From Pseudomonadota bacterium (GTDB lineage: Bacteria; Pseudomonadota; Gammaproteobacteria; Steroidobacterales; Steroidobacteraceae), in the NCBI GenBank assembly GCA_018241445.1, contig JAFEDT010000001.1, positions 1 through 64,000 on the forward strand: DNA of 64,000 nt, given 5' to 3'. Positions within the stretch are counted from its first letter, which is position 1, and every line of letters begins with the position of its first letter. Positions 10,176 to 18,644 of this stretch are shown here, piece by piece. The notes below the pieces were generated by a model. It did not search any database, was not told the DNA's origin, and was given only the letters and a program-made list of their open reading frames with translations. The position numbers and the translations under genes were made by a program.

Positions 10176-12290
10176 TCAGCCGGGACGCGCCGCCTTCTGC
10201 ACCACCGTGGCGGGCGGGCTGACCATGTCAGCCATCACCTGGGCGGCCTGGTCCAGCAGCACGTCGACCGGCGGTTCCTTCGACTTGTCCATTTCCTCTA
10301 CGCTCTTGAAGGGCGCCAGGTTCTTGGCGACCCGCCGGCTGTTCTCGCGCTCCAGGCGCTCGCGGTCCACGCGTGCCCGTTCTGCGCGCCGCACCTTGAG
10401 GTTGAGTGACACGCTCTTCAGTTCGCGCTCCGAATCGATGGCGGCGATGTCCGATACCAGCCAGCGATAGTCCGGATCGTGGCGCTCGCGCTGGGTCTGT
10501 TCACTCGCCAGCGCAGCCACCGGCGGCAGTGGGGCTGTGTCGGGGCTCGGGCGGAAGGGCACACCCGCGATGCGGTCCCAGGGCAGGGGGGACTCCAGCG
10601 CGCTCTCGCCGATGTCCTTGGTATCGATCGGCGAGGCGAAGGCCACGTCCGGCACCACGCCGCGATGCTGGGTGCTCTCGCCGGTGATGCGGTAGAACTT
10701 GCCGATGGTCACCGTGAGCTGGCCGCTGCTGTTCTTCTGCGACCAGCGATCCAACGGGATCAGGTTCTGCACCGTACCCTTGCCGAAGGTGGTCTGACCC
10801 AGGATCACACCGCGGTGGTAGTCCTGGATGGCGCCGGCAAAGATCTCCGACGCCGAGGCGCTGAGGCGATCGACCAGCACCGCCAGCGGACCGGCGTAGG
10901 CCGGACTTTGTTCAGGATCGTCCAGCACCTCGGTGCGTCCGCTCGAGTCGCGCAGCTGCACCACCGGACCGCGATCCACGAACAGGCCCGTGAGGGCGGT
11001 AGCCTCCGGGAGGTAGCCGCCGCCATCGTTACGCAGGTCCAGGACCAGCCCGTCGATGTGCTCGCCCTTGAGTTCCTGCAGCAGGCGCGCCACGTCGCGC
11101 GTGGTGCTGCGATAGTTCTTGTCGCCGGCATTCTGCGCCGCCACGTCCTCGTAGAAACCGGGCACCGTGATCACGCCGATCTTGAGCGTGTGGCCGTTGC
11201 GCACCACGCTCTTGACTTCCTTGTGGGCCGCCTGCGCTTCCAGGGTGACCTTGTTGCGTACGAATTCCAGCACCTTCTCCGGGGTGCCGGGGGCGGCGCC
11301 GGCGGGCAGGATCTGCAGGCGCACGCTGGTGCCCGCCTTGCCACGGATCAGCTGCACCACGTCATCGAGGCGCCACCCGATCACGTCGGTGAAGGGGCCG
11401 TCGTGGCCCTGGCCGACGCCGGTGATGCGGTCGTTGGTGTTCAGCGTGCCGGCGACGGCCGCAGGTCCGCCCTCCAGCACGTTCATGATGGTCACGTAGT
11501 CGTCGATGAGCTGCAACGAGGCGCCGATGCCGTCGTAGTTGAGGCTCATCTGGATGCGGTATTCCTCCGAACTGCGCGGCGAGAAGTAGCTCGAGTGCGG
11601 ATCGAACGCCCGCGCATAGGCGTTCATCAGGTTCTCGAATACGTCCTCGTTGCTGATCTGGCCGACGCGCTTCAGCACGCGCTCGTAGCGCTTGTGCAGG
11701 ATGTCGGCGGCCTCCGGCCAGCTCTTGCCGGTCAGCAGCAGCGACAGTGCGTCGTTCTTGACCCGCTTCCTCCACAACTCGTCCATCTGGGCTTCGTTGG
11801 CCGGCCAGTCGGCCTTGCTGCGGTCGAACTCGAACGACTCGTCCACGGTCCAGTCGGGCTCGCTCTTCAGCAGCCCCAGGGCGTAGTTGATGCGTTCGCG
11901 GTTGCGCTGCTGGAAGCGCGCGAAAATCAGGTAGGCGGGATCGATGTTCCCGGTCCGGATCATGTCATCGAAGTGCAGGTGATAGGCGTTGAACTCCGCG
12001 ATGTCGCCGGCCGTGAAGTAGCTGTGCTGGCCGTCGAGGAACTCCAGGTAGCGCTGGTAGATGACGGCCGACATGCGGTCGTCGAGCTGCGCGCGGCTGT
12101 AGTGCTGCTCCTCCAGGATGCGCCCCACCTTGCGGGCGGTGACGCGCTGCGCGTCGGTGGGGGCGACCGCCCCTGGGGGCAGCAGCTGTGTGCTGGCCGG
12201 TGCGCGTACCGAGCCGGTAAGCGCGAGCAGTACCGCCAGCAGGGCGGCGGCGGGGATCCAGCCGGAGGAGCGGCGCAGGAACAGGGGCAT
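10176..12290 (-). CDS. prc: Tail-specific carboxy-terminal protease Prc
   Basis: Periplasmic S41-family Ser/Lys endopeptidase that trims or degrades proteins from hydrophobic C-termini, including peptidoglycan enzymes and lipoproteins. The 704-aa protein has an N-terminal signal/anchor (about 8-30), the Prc N-terminal helical domain (about 50-240), a PDZ domain (about 245-345) and the protease core with GLVLDLRNDGGG (415-425). The catalytic set by family spacing is S479 (in LSASASEIF), D490 and K504 (TFGKGTVQ). A C-terminal DUF3340-type region with charged helices follows. It is divergent from a small membrane-protein gene. Confidence 0.94.
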   Translation of the reverse strand: MPLFLRRSSGWIPAAALLAVLLALTGSVRAPASTQLLPPGAVAPTDAQRVTARKVGRILEEQHYSRAQLDDRMSAVIYQRYLEFLDGQHSYFTAGDIAEFNAYHLHFDDMIRTGNIDPAYLIFARFQQRNRERINYALGLLKSEPDWTVDESFEFDRSKADWPANEAQMDELWRKRVKNDALSLLLTGKSWPEAADILHKRYERVLKRVGQISNEDVFENLMNAYARAFDPHSSYFSPRSSEEYRIQMSLNYDGIGASLQLIDDYVTIMNVLEGGPAAVAGTLNTNDRITGVGQGHDGPFTDVIGWRLDDVVQLIRGKAGTSVRLQILPAGAAPGTPEKVLEFVRNKVTLEAQAAHKEVKSVVRNGHTLKIGVITVPGFYEDVAAQNAGDKNYRSTTRDVARLLQELKGEHIDGLVLDLRNDGGGYLPEATALTGLFVDRGPVVQLRDSSGRTEVLDDPEQSPAYAGPLAVLVDRLSASASEIFAGAIQDYHRGVILGQTTFGKGTVQNLIPLDRWSQKNSSGQLTVTIGKFYRITGESTQHRGVVPDVAFASPIDTKDIGESALESPLPWDRIAGVPFRPSPDTAPLPPVAALASEQTQRERHDPDYRWLVSDIAAIDSERELKSVSLNLKVRRAERARVDRERLERENSRRVAKNLAPFKSVEEMDKSKEPPVDVLLDQAAQVMADMVSPPATVVQKAARPG

Positions 12291-12372
12291 CTGGGGAACT
12301 CTCGCAGGGTCAGGAGGCTGTTAGAGTAAGGCTAGAGCGTGCGGTTCGCTTTTTGCAAGTACGGTACTCACA

Positions 12373-12660
12373 ATGCGCCCATTGGCCGCCCTGATCGCCA
12401 TTCTGACCGGTTCTGCCGTGGCATTGACCGCCGGTCTGACGATGACCTGGATGGTCATCCTGCTGATGCCGGCGCAGGAGGCGCGCTTCGCCCCCGAGCA
12501 GCCGGCGCTGCTGAAAGCCATCGGCGTGTTCGCGCTGCTGTCGGCGGCCTCCGGACTGAGCTTCTACGGCGAGCAGCGCCACAGGGCCTGGCGGGGGTGG
12601 GCGCACCTGGCCACGATCGCGGCATTTGCCCTGGCGGTGTGGGCATACTGGCCACGTTGA
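12373..12660 (+). CDS. Small three-helix membrane protein, hypothetical
   Basis: A 95-aa hydrophobic protein with three predicted membrane segments at about 5-34, 47-64 and 76-93, and an EQRHRAWRGW loop before the last helix. No family recognised. It is divergent from prc with 82 bp between the starts. Coding seems real because of the clean alternation of hydrophobic helices and polar loops, but no functional evidence exists beyond likely inner-membrane location. Confidence 0.6.
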   Translation: MRPLAALIAILTGSAVALTAGLTMTWMVILLMPAQEARFAPEQPALLKAIGVFALLSAASGLSFYGEQRHRAWRGWAHLATIAAFALAVWAYWPR

Positions 12661-12747
12661 CTGAACCCGTTGCGGGGATCGCCTGCGCTGTCGGCGACAG
12701 GAGACGCGGCCTCACCGGCTGCCGTGCCAGGGCGGCCGCCTGACCCT

Positions 12748-13092
12748 TCAGGCGCGCTGCCGCCCGGGCAGGGCACGGTACAGCAGCACGAAGCCGCGCA
12801 GCAGCAGCAGCAACAGCAGCGGACCCAGCGCCACGCCCCAGAAGACCGGTACGCCCGTACCCAGGCCGCGGAAGAAATCACCCAGCAGGGCCAGCGGTCC
12901 GGCATGGGTATCCTGGCCGTGGGTATAGGGGCCCAGCACGCGGCCGCCGACCAGCCAGATGCACAGGGGTACTACCAGCAGTCCCAGCAGCAGCGCGCTC
13001 ACCGCCAGCAGCAATTCCACACGCAGGCGCCGCCTGGTTGCGGCGTCCTCTTCCTGAGCGTCCGATGCGGTGCCGCTTGCCGTCGTCATCAT
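12748..13092 (-). CDS. Small two-helix membrane protein, hypothetical
   Basis: A protein of about 114 aa with a polar N-terminus (AQEEDAATRRRLR), a membrane helix LLLAVSALLLGLLVVPLCIWLV, a Gly/His-rich periplasmic-type loop (GPYTHGQDTHAG) and a second helix GVALGPLLLLLLLRGFVLL. Family not recognised. An AGGGA sits directly before tandem ATGs (13092/13089); an ATG at 13122 would add 10 residues. It is divergent from the Gfo/Idh/MocA gene. The Gln-rich reading on the opposite strand is judged an artefact. Confidence 0.55.
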   Translation of the reverse strand: MMTTASGTASDAQEEDAATRRRLRVELLLAVSALLLGLLVVPLCIWLVGGRVLGPYTHGQDTHAGPLALLGDFFRGLGTGVPVFWGVALGPLLLLLLLRGFVLLYRALPGRQRA

Positions 13093-13130
13093 TCCCTGCA
13101 GTCCTCGGGTGTGGCGCGCCATAATAGCCC

Positions 13131-14090
13131 ATGCAGGAAATCAGGGCGGCGGTCGTCGGCGTGGGCTACCTCGGACGGTTCCACGCGCAGAAGTATGCGC
13201 AGGCCGCGGACTGTCAACTGGTCGGAGTGGTCGATCCCCGTCCCGAAGTGGCGCAGGCCGTGGCTGCCGAGACCGGCTGCCGCGCCTTCAGCGGGCACCG
13301 CGAGCTGCTGGGCGCGGTCGATGCGGTAAGCGTAGTCACGCCGACGCCGGCCCACTATGCGCTGGCGCGCGAGTTTCTCGAGGCGGGCGCGCACGTGCTG
13401 GTGGAGAAGCCGATCACCGAGACCGCTGCGGAGGCGCGCGAGCTGATCGAGGTCGCCGCGCGCCACGGCCGCGTGCTGCAGGTCGGACACCTGGAACGCT
13501 TCAACGCCGCCATACTGGCGGCCGAGCCGTACCTGCGTGAACCCCGCTTCATCGAGTGTCATCGCCTGGCGCCGTACCGCGAGCGCGGCACGGACGTCAA
13601 CGTGGTGCTGGACCTGATGATCCACGACATCGACATCGTGCAGACCATCGTCGGCTCCAGTATCGCGACCATCGACGCGGTGGGGACGCCGGTGTTCTCG
13701 CCGGAGATCGACATCGCCAACGCGCGTATCCGCTTCGCCAACGGCTGCGTGGCCAACGCCACCGCCTCGCGCGTCAGTCTCAAGACCGAGCGCAAGCTGC
13801 GGGTGTTCGAGGACGACGCCTACCTGTCGCTGGACCTGCAGCAGAAGATCCTGACCCTGATCCGCAAGCGCGGCGCCGCGGAGCCGCCCGGACCGCTGCC
13901 AGTGGTGATCGAGGAACAGAGCCTGGAGCAGGGGGATGCCCTGCGCGCGGAGATCGAATCCTTCCTGGACTGCATCCGCACCGGCCGGCCGCCGGTGGTT
14001 TCCGGCGAAGCGGGCTTGAGGGCGCTGGAGACGGCCATGCGCATCACCGGGCAGGTGAACGCAGCGCTCGCGGCGCAGCGCCGCCCCTGA
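13131..14090 (+). CDS. Gfo/Idh/MocA family NAD(P)-dependent sugar dehydrogenase
   Basis: A 319-aa oxidoreductase with an N-terminal Rossmann fold (VVGVGYLGRFHAQKY, residues 8-22), the catalytic EKP motif (HVLVEKPITE, about 88-97) and the GFO_IDH_MocA C-terminal domain (LMIHDIDIVQTIVGS). The C-terminal block DIANARIRFANGCVANATAS resembles enzymes that act on UDP-GlcNAc, such as GnnA, found near lipid A genes in other bacteria. No gnnB-like aminotransferase or lpx gene is nearby, so the substrate stays open. It precedes aguB by 18 bp, probably as one transcript. Confidence 0.85.
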   Translation: MQEIRAAVVGVGYLGRFHAQKYAQAADCQLVGVVDPRPEVAQAVAAETGCRAFSGHRELLGAVDAVSVVTPTPAHYALAREFLEAGAHVLVEKPITETAAEARELIEVAARHGRVLQVGHLERFNAAILAAEPYLREPRFIECHRLAPYRERGTDVNVVLDLMIHDIDIVQTIVGSSIATIDAVGTPVFSPEIDIANARIRFANGCVANATASRVSLKTERKLRVFEDDAYLSLDLQQKILTLIRKRGAAEPPGPLPVVIEEQSLEQGDALRAEIESFLDCIRTGRPPVVSGEAGLRALETAMRITGQVNAALAAQRRP

Positions 14091-14108
14091 GGTATTACCG
14101 AGACCGCC

Positions 14109-15053
14109 ATGTCCGAAATCACTTCTGCGGTACCCGCGCATCTGCACAGCGCCGCACGTCCCGTGCAGGTGGCGGCCATCCAGATGTCGTGCGAATGGGA
14201 TGCGCAACGCAACATCGAACGCGCCGAGGCGCTGGTGCGCCGCGCCGCCGCCGGCGGTGCGCAGATCATTCTGCTGCCGGAGCTGTTCGAGTCGCCGTAC
14301 TTCTGCGTCGAGCAGGACGTGCGGCACCTGCGGCTGGCGAGCAGCGTGCAGGACAACCGCGCGGTCCGGCACTTCAGCGGTATCGCGCGGGAACTCGGGG
14401 TGGTGCTGCCGATCAGCTTTTTCGAGCACGCCGGCCCGGCGTACTTCAACTCCATCGCCATCCTGGACGCGGACGGCCGCAACCTGGGGGTTTACCGCAA
14501 GTCGCACATCCCCAACGGGCCGGGTTACCAGGAGAAGACCTATTTCTCTCCGGGCGACAGCGGCTTTCGGGTCTGGGACACGCGCTACGCGCGCATCGGC
14601 GTCGGTATCTGCTGGGACCAGTGGTTCCCCGAGACCGCGCGCGTGATGGCGTTGATGGGCGCGGAGCTGCTGTTCTTTCCCACCGCCATCGGCAGCGAGC
14701 CGCCGCCGGCCCTGCCGGTCAATTCACGCGAGCACTGGCAGCGCACCCAGCAGGGCCACGCCGCCGCCAACCTGACGCCGCTGATCGCCGCCAACCGCTA
14801 CGGGCTGGAGCGGTCGCTGCAGGACCCGCAGGGGCTGTTTATCCGCTTCTACGGTTCGTCCTTCATTGCCGATGCCACCGGCGCCAAGGTGGCCGAGGCG
14901 CCCGAGCAGGGTGATGCGGTGCTCAGCCATAGCTTCGATCTCGCGGCCACAGCTCAGCTGCGCGACAACTGGTTTGTGTTCCGCGACCGCCGCCCGGAGC
15001 TGTACGGCGCGCTGACGACGCTGGATGGCGTGAACGGCAGCGGGCGCGGCTGA
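14109..15053 (+). CDS. aguB: N-carbamoylputrescine amidase
   Basis: Nitrilase-superfamily enzyme that hydrolyses N-carbamoylputrescine to putrescine, CO2 and ammonia, the last step of the agmatine route from arginine. The catalytic triad is visible as E58 (LLPELFES), K131 (YRKSHIP) and C168 (GVGICWDQWFPE). The block SHIPNGPGYQEKTYFSPGD is characteristic of AguB and distinguishes it from other nitrilases. A 17-residue N-terminal extension precedes the fold. Agmatine deiminase (aguA), its usual partner, is not in the window. Confidence 0.92.
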   Translation: MSEITSAVPAHLHSAARPVQVAAIQMSCEWDAQRNIERAEALVRRAAAGGAQIILLPELFESPYFCVEQDVRHLRLASSVQDNRAVRHFSGIARELGVVLPISFFEHAGPAYFNSIAILDADGRNLGVYRKSHIPNGPGYQEKTYFSPGDSGFRVWDTRYARIGVGICWDQWFPETARVMALMGAELLFFPTAIGSEPPPALPVNSREHWQRTQQGHAAANLTPLIAANRYGLERSLQDPQGLFIRFYGSSFIADATGAKVAEAPEQGDAVLSHSFDLAATAQLRDNWFVFRDRRPELYGALTTLDGVNGSGRG

Positions 15054-15074
15054 ACGCCCCGGACCGCAGTCTGG

Positions 15075-15803
15075 TCAGTGCGCCGCTGGCGCGCACCCGA
15101 AGGGCAGCCAGGCGTGCATCCAGTGCGCCGCGGGCAGCCATGGGCCAACGAGCGTGAGCACCGCGCTGGCGAGCAGGACCAGGCCGGCGGCGCGGCGCGC
15201 ACCGGGTGCCTGCGCCCAGCCCGCCAGACGTTGTGCACCGAGCGCGCCGCCGAACATTGCCGGCGCGGTGCCGAGACCGAAGGCGGCCATCGTGGCCGCG
15301 GCATCGAGCGCGTCGAGGCGCAGTGCGGCGATCAGCAGCACGGTGTAGACAAACCCGCACGGCATCCAGCCCCAGACCATGCCGAAGGCAAGCGCGCGCG
15401 GCAGGCTGGTCACCGGCAGCAGGCGGCGGCCGAGTGGCGCGATTCTTCGCCACATGCCATGGCCGAATCCCGAACCCGGATCGCGCAGGCGGCCGAAGGC
15501 GACGAGGGCGCCGAGCAACAGCGCCAGCGCGCTGAGCGCCCGCAGCGCGCGGCGCACCGCCTCGATGTCCAGCAGGGCCAGCAGTCCGCCGAGCAGGCCG
15601 CCGACGCACAGGCCGGCGAGCGCATACGACATGATGCGGCCGCCCTGGTAGGCAGCCAGCAGCGACAGGCGGGGCCGGCCATCACCGCGTTTTGCGGAGG
15701 CCAGGCCGAGTGCGGCGGTAATGCCGCCGCACATGAGCAGGCAGTGCCCGCTCGCAGCCAGCCCGAGCAACAGCGCGGCGGCAAGGGTGAGACCGCCGCT
15801 CAT
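15075..15803 (-). CDS. COG2836 (TauE/SafE-like) membrane protein of the cbb3 cluster
   Basis: A 242-aa polytopic membrane protein with about six helices. Cys-containing motifs GHCLLMCGG (19-27) and GWMPCGFVY define the COG2836/'sulfite exporter TauE/SafE' annotation group, related to DsbD/CcdA-like membrane domains. Members often sit next to ccoI/ccoS and are suspected to help copper or redox handling during oxidase assembly; true sulfite export is doubtful. Its start overlaps the ccoS stop (ATGA), and it is the last gene of the cco operon, convergent with aguB. Confidence 0.8.
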   Translation of the reverse strand: MSGGLTLAAALLLGLAASGHCLLMCGGITAALGLASAKRGDGRPRLSLLAAYQGGRIMSYALAGLCVGGLLGGLLALLDIEAVRRALRALSALALLLGALVAFGRLRDPGSGFGHGMWRRIAPLGRRLLPVTSLPRALAFGMVWGWMPCGFVYTVLLIAALRLDALDAAATMAAFGLGTAPAMFGGALGAQRLAGWAQAPGARRAAGLVLLASAVLTLVGPWLPAAHWMHAWLPFGCAPAAH

Positions 15804-16003
15804 GACTGGTCGTCTATGGATGGTGGCGGCGGGGCCGGCGGCGGGGGCGGCGGCGCGGCGGGGGGCGGGTCATCGAGCAGCGGCAGCAGGCCTGGTGTGT
15901 CCAGGTCGTCGAACTGGTCGTTGTCGACCGCCCAGAAAAACGCCACGCCGGCCGCGATCAGCATCACGATCGACACCGGAATCAGCGCCAGCAGGATGTT
16001 CAT
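15800..16003 (-). CDS. ccoS: cbb3 oxidase maturation protein CcoS
   Basis: Small single-helix membrane protein (67 aa) needed for cofactor insertion into cbb3 oxidase. The N-terminus MNILLALIPVSIVMLIAAGV is the helix; AFFWAVDNDQFDDLDTPG is the diagnostic CcoS segment. The C-terminal tail is unusual: a proline-rich run (about 51-62, mostly P with a few A) ending in SIDDQS. The start overlaps the ccoI stop (ATGA) and the stop overlaps the next start, so the three genes are translationally coupled. Confidence 0.93.
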   Translation of the reverse strand: MNILLALIPVSIVMLIAAGVAFFWAVDNDQFDDLDTPGLLPLLDDPPPAAPPPPPPAPPPPSIDDQS

Positions 16004-18435
16004 GTCAGAGCCTCGTGCATGAAGCGCGCGGCGCTGCCTGCGCCGCGGCCGGCGCGGCCGATGCGCAGTGCGTTGAGCACCACGACCAGCGAACTCACCG
16101 ACATGCCCAGCGCGGCCAGCCAGGGCGGCACGAATCCCAACGCGGCGAAGGGTATCGCGGTCAGGTTGTAGCACAGTGCCCAGCGCTGGTTCTGCCGCAG
16201 GACGCGCATGGTGTCCGCAGCGAGCGCGCGCGCTTCGGCCAGCGCGCCGAGGCGCGCACCGCGCAACACGATGTCGCTGCTCGCCTGCGCCAGTTCGGCG
16301 CCGCCCGCCATCGCCACGGCAATGTCGGCGCCCGCCAGGACCGGGGCATCATTGACACCGTCACCCACGGCAACCACCCGCGCGCCCTGCGCACGCAGGG
16401 TGCCAAGGCGTGCGAGCTTGTCGTGCGGACTCTGGCGGGCGCGCCAGCTGCGTATGCGCAGGCGCGCGGCGACCGCGGCCACCCTGGCCGGGGCATCACC
16501 GCTGGCGATTTCGACCTCGAGCCCCGCCGCCCGCAATGCGCTGATCGCGCCCGGAGCATCGGCGCGCAGGCGCTCGGCCAGATGGAACGTGGCGATCACC
16601 CCGTCGGCGTCTGCGAGCACGACCGCGTCGTCGGGTTCCACGCCCTGAGGGTCGGCACCGAGTGCAAAATCCGCCCGTCCCAGCCGCAGCTTGCGGCCCT
16701 CGATACGGCCTTCGATGCCGCACCCGGTCACTTCGCGCGCCTCGCTGACGGGCAGCGCAGGCAGGCCGCCGCCGGCCAGGCTCAGCGCCGCGGCCAGCGG
16801 GTGACGGCTGTTGCGCGCGAGGGCCGCGGCGAGGGCCAGCGCGGCGGCGCGCGAGTCCGCACGCACCACGCCGATGCGCTCGAGGGCGAATTCCGGTGAA
16901 GTCAGCGTGCCGGTCTTGTCGAAAACGATATGGGTGGCGCCGGCGAGCGCTGCGATGGCATCGGGCCGCACGACCAGTACGCCGCGCCGGGCGAGCACCG
17001 CCAGGGCGCGTGTCAGCGCCGCCGGCACGGCGAGCGCCAGTGCGCAGGGGCAGGAGACCACCAGCACGGCCAGGGTGGCGGTGAAGGCACGCGCCGGATC
17101 GAGGAAACTCCAGCCGACGGCGGTCAACGCCGCCAGCGCCAGCACGCGTGCAACGAAACCCGCGGCCGCGCGCTCGCCAGCCTCGGCGAGGCGCGGGCGC
17201 TCGCTCTGCGCGCGCGCCACCAGCGCCAGGATGCCGGCGAGGACGGTATCGGCGCCCACCTGGGTGACCCGCAGCCGTACCGGTCCCTGTACCACCAGGC
17301 TGCCGGCGATCAGCGCCGCCCCCGTGCGCCTGGCGACGGCGACCGCTTCGCCCGACAGCAGGGACTCGTCGACGCGGCAATGCCCGCTTTCGAGGATGCC
17401 ATCGGCTGGCACGGTGCTCCCCGTGGCAACCTGCACCAGGTCGCCGACGCCGAGCGTGGCGGCTGCGACGCGTTCGCTGCGGCCGCCGGGGAGCAGGCGT
17501 TCGGCGATCAGCGGCGTCAGGCGCGCCAGCGCATCGCCCAGATCACCGGCGCGATGCCGCGCGCGCATCTCCAGGTAGCGGCCGACCAGCAGAAAAAAGA
17601 CGAACATGGAGACCGAGTCGAAGTAGACCTCCGCGCCGCCGCGCAGCGCCTCGAGGAAACTGGCCAGGTAGATCAGGGAGATCGCGAGGGCTACCGGCAC
17701 GTCCATGCCGGGTCGGCCGGCGCGCAGCGAACGCTGCGCGCCGGCGAAGAACGGCCGCGCCGCATAGAACACCACTGGCGTCGCCACCAGCAGGCCCAGC
17801 CAGCGGAACAGGTCGCGGGTAGTGGCGTCCATCCCCTGGAATGCGCCGAGGTACAGCGCGCTTGCGTACATCATCGCCTGCATGGCACCGAAGCCGGCGA
17901 CCAGCAGCCGCTTCAGAGCGAGTCGCGCCTCGCCGCGGCGCGACTCCTCGAGTGCGGCCCGGTCGAGCGGCAGGCCCTGATACCCCATGCGCGCCAGTGC
18001 GGCGAGGATTCCCGGCAGATCGCAGCGTGCCGGATCCCAGCGGATGCGGGCGCGGCGCGCGGCGGCGTTGACCTGCACGCGCGCAACGCCGGGCACGGCG
18101 CCGACGGCGCGCTCGATCAGCCAGACACAGGCGCTGCAGTGGATGCCATCGACCAGCAGCATCGCCTCGCACTGCCCGTCAGCCACACTGCGCACCACGT
18201 GGCGCGTGAGGTCGGCGCGCTGCCAGTCGGCGGTGTCGACGGCAGCGGCGGCCGGGCGCTGTGCCGGCTGCTCGCGCAGGCGGTAATAGTCGGCGAGCCC
18301 GAGGTGCTCGATCCATTCGGCGGCGTTACGGCAGCCGTGGCAGCAAAAGCTGCGCGCCGCCCCGCCGATGTTGGCGCGCGGAGCATCCCCCGCCGGCAGC
18401 GGCTCAGTGCAATGCCAACAGCGCTCCGCTGGCAT
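16000..18435 (-). CDS. ccoI: Copper-exporting P1B-type ATPase CcoI/FixI
   Basis: Transports copper for assembly of the CuB site of cbb3 oxidase. The 811-aa protein has N-terminal metal motifs C6WHC9 and CCHGC (31-35), a heavy-metal domain GIHCSAC (C100, C103), eight predicted membrane helices, the TGE-equivalent SGEAV (361-365), the intramembrane CPC 462-464 in SCPCALAL, the phosphorylated D506 in DKTGTLT, NSRHPLA and GDGVNDAP. The CCHGC-type N-terminal extension marks the CcoI subgroup as distinct from CopA. Starts at TGATG overlapping the short CcoH-like gene. Confidence 0.95.
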   Translation of the reverse strand: MPAERCWHCTEPLPAGDAPRANIGGAARSFCCHGCRNAAEWIEHLGLADYYRLREQPAQRPAAAAVDTADWQRADLTRHVVRSVADGQCEAMLLVDGIHCSACVWLIERAVGAVPGVARVQVNAAARRARIRWDPARCDLPGILAALARMGYQGLPLDRAALEESRRGEARLALKRLLVAGFGAMQAMMYASALYLGAFQGMDATTRDLFRWLGLLVATPVVFYAARPFFAGAQRSLRAGRPGMDVPVALAISLIYLASFLEALRGGAEVYFDSVSMFVFFLLVGRYLEMRARHRAGDLGDALARLTPLIAERLLPGGRSERVAAATLGVGDLVQVATGSTVPADGILESGHCRVDESLLSGEAVAVARRTGAALIAGSLVVQGPVRLRVTQVGADTVLAGILALVARAQSERPRLAEAGERAAAGFVARVLALAALTAVGWSFLDPARAFTATLAVLVVSCPCALALAVPAALTRALAVLARRGVLVVRPDAIAALAGATHIVFDKTGTLTSPEFALERIGVVRADSRAAALALAAALARNSRHPLAAALSLAGGGLPALPVSEAREVTGCGIEGRIEGRKLRLGRADFALGADPQGVEPDDAVVLADADGVIATFHLAERLRADAPGAISALRAAGLEVEIASGDAPARVAAVAARLRIRSWRARQSPHDKLARLGTLRAQGARVVAVGDGVNDAPVLAGADIAVAMAGGAELAQASSDIVLRGARLGALAEARALAADTMRVLRQNQRWALCYNLTAIPFAALGFVPPWLAALGMSVSSLVVVLNALRIGRAGRGAGSAARFMHEALT

Positions 18436-18635
18436 CAGTCATGTCCTGGCGGCGGTCGCGTCAGCGGCACCCTGAGCACCTGTTCGCCGACACCGGGCAG
18501 CGGCTGGTCGGCATGGCGCACGCCGAGCACGATCATCCACAGGCAGCCGGCGATGCTTGCCGCCAGCAACGCCGCCGCCAGCCACAGCACGCGCTGGCGG
18601 TACCAGGGCGGCGGCGCGTTGGCGGAGCGGGTCAT
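18435..18635 (-). CDS. Very short CcoH/FixH-like membrane protein
   Basis: A 66-aa protein with the CcoH-type N-terminus PPWYRQRVLWLAAALL, one membrane helix and GVRHAD-, resembling the first third of FixH/CcoH (usually about 150-170 aa). The periplasmic FixH domain is absent; the chain ends after RVPLTRPPPGHD. It lies exactly where ccoH is expected, between ccoP (9 bp upstream) and ccoI (1-nt overlap). No ccoG (FixG/RdxA) is present. It may be a minimal CcoH or an unrelated filler; homology is a pattern judgement. Confidence 0.55.
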   Translation of the reverse strand: MTRSANAPPPWYRQRVLWLAAALLAASIAGCLWMIVLGVRHADQPLPGVGEQVLRVPLTRPPPGHD

Positions 18636-18644
18636 GCGCGCGCG

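Noticed and set aside
10479..12329. 616-codon plus-strand frame opposite prc, and similar frames opposite ppsA (5976-7637) and ccoI (16930-18687)
   Set aside because: Low-complexity, no domains, covering strongly conserved genes on the other strand.
12670..13329. Gln-rich plus-strand frame overlapping the two-helix membrane protein gene and the start of the Gfo/Idh gene
   Set aside because: The poly-Gln run is the complement of a Leu-rich membrane helix; it also overlaps the clear dehydrogenase start.
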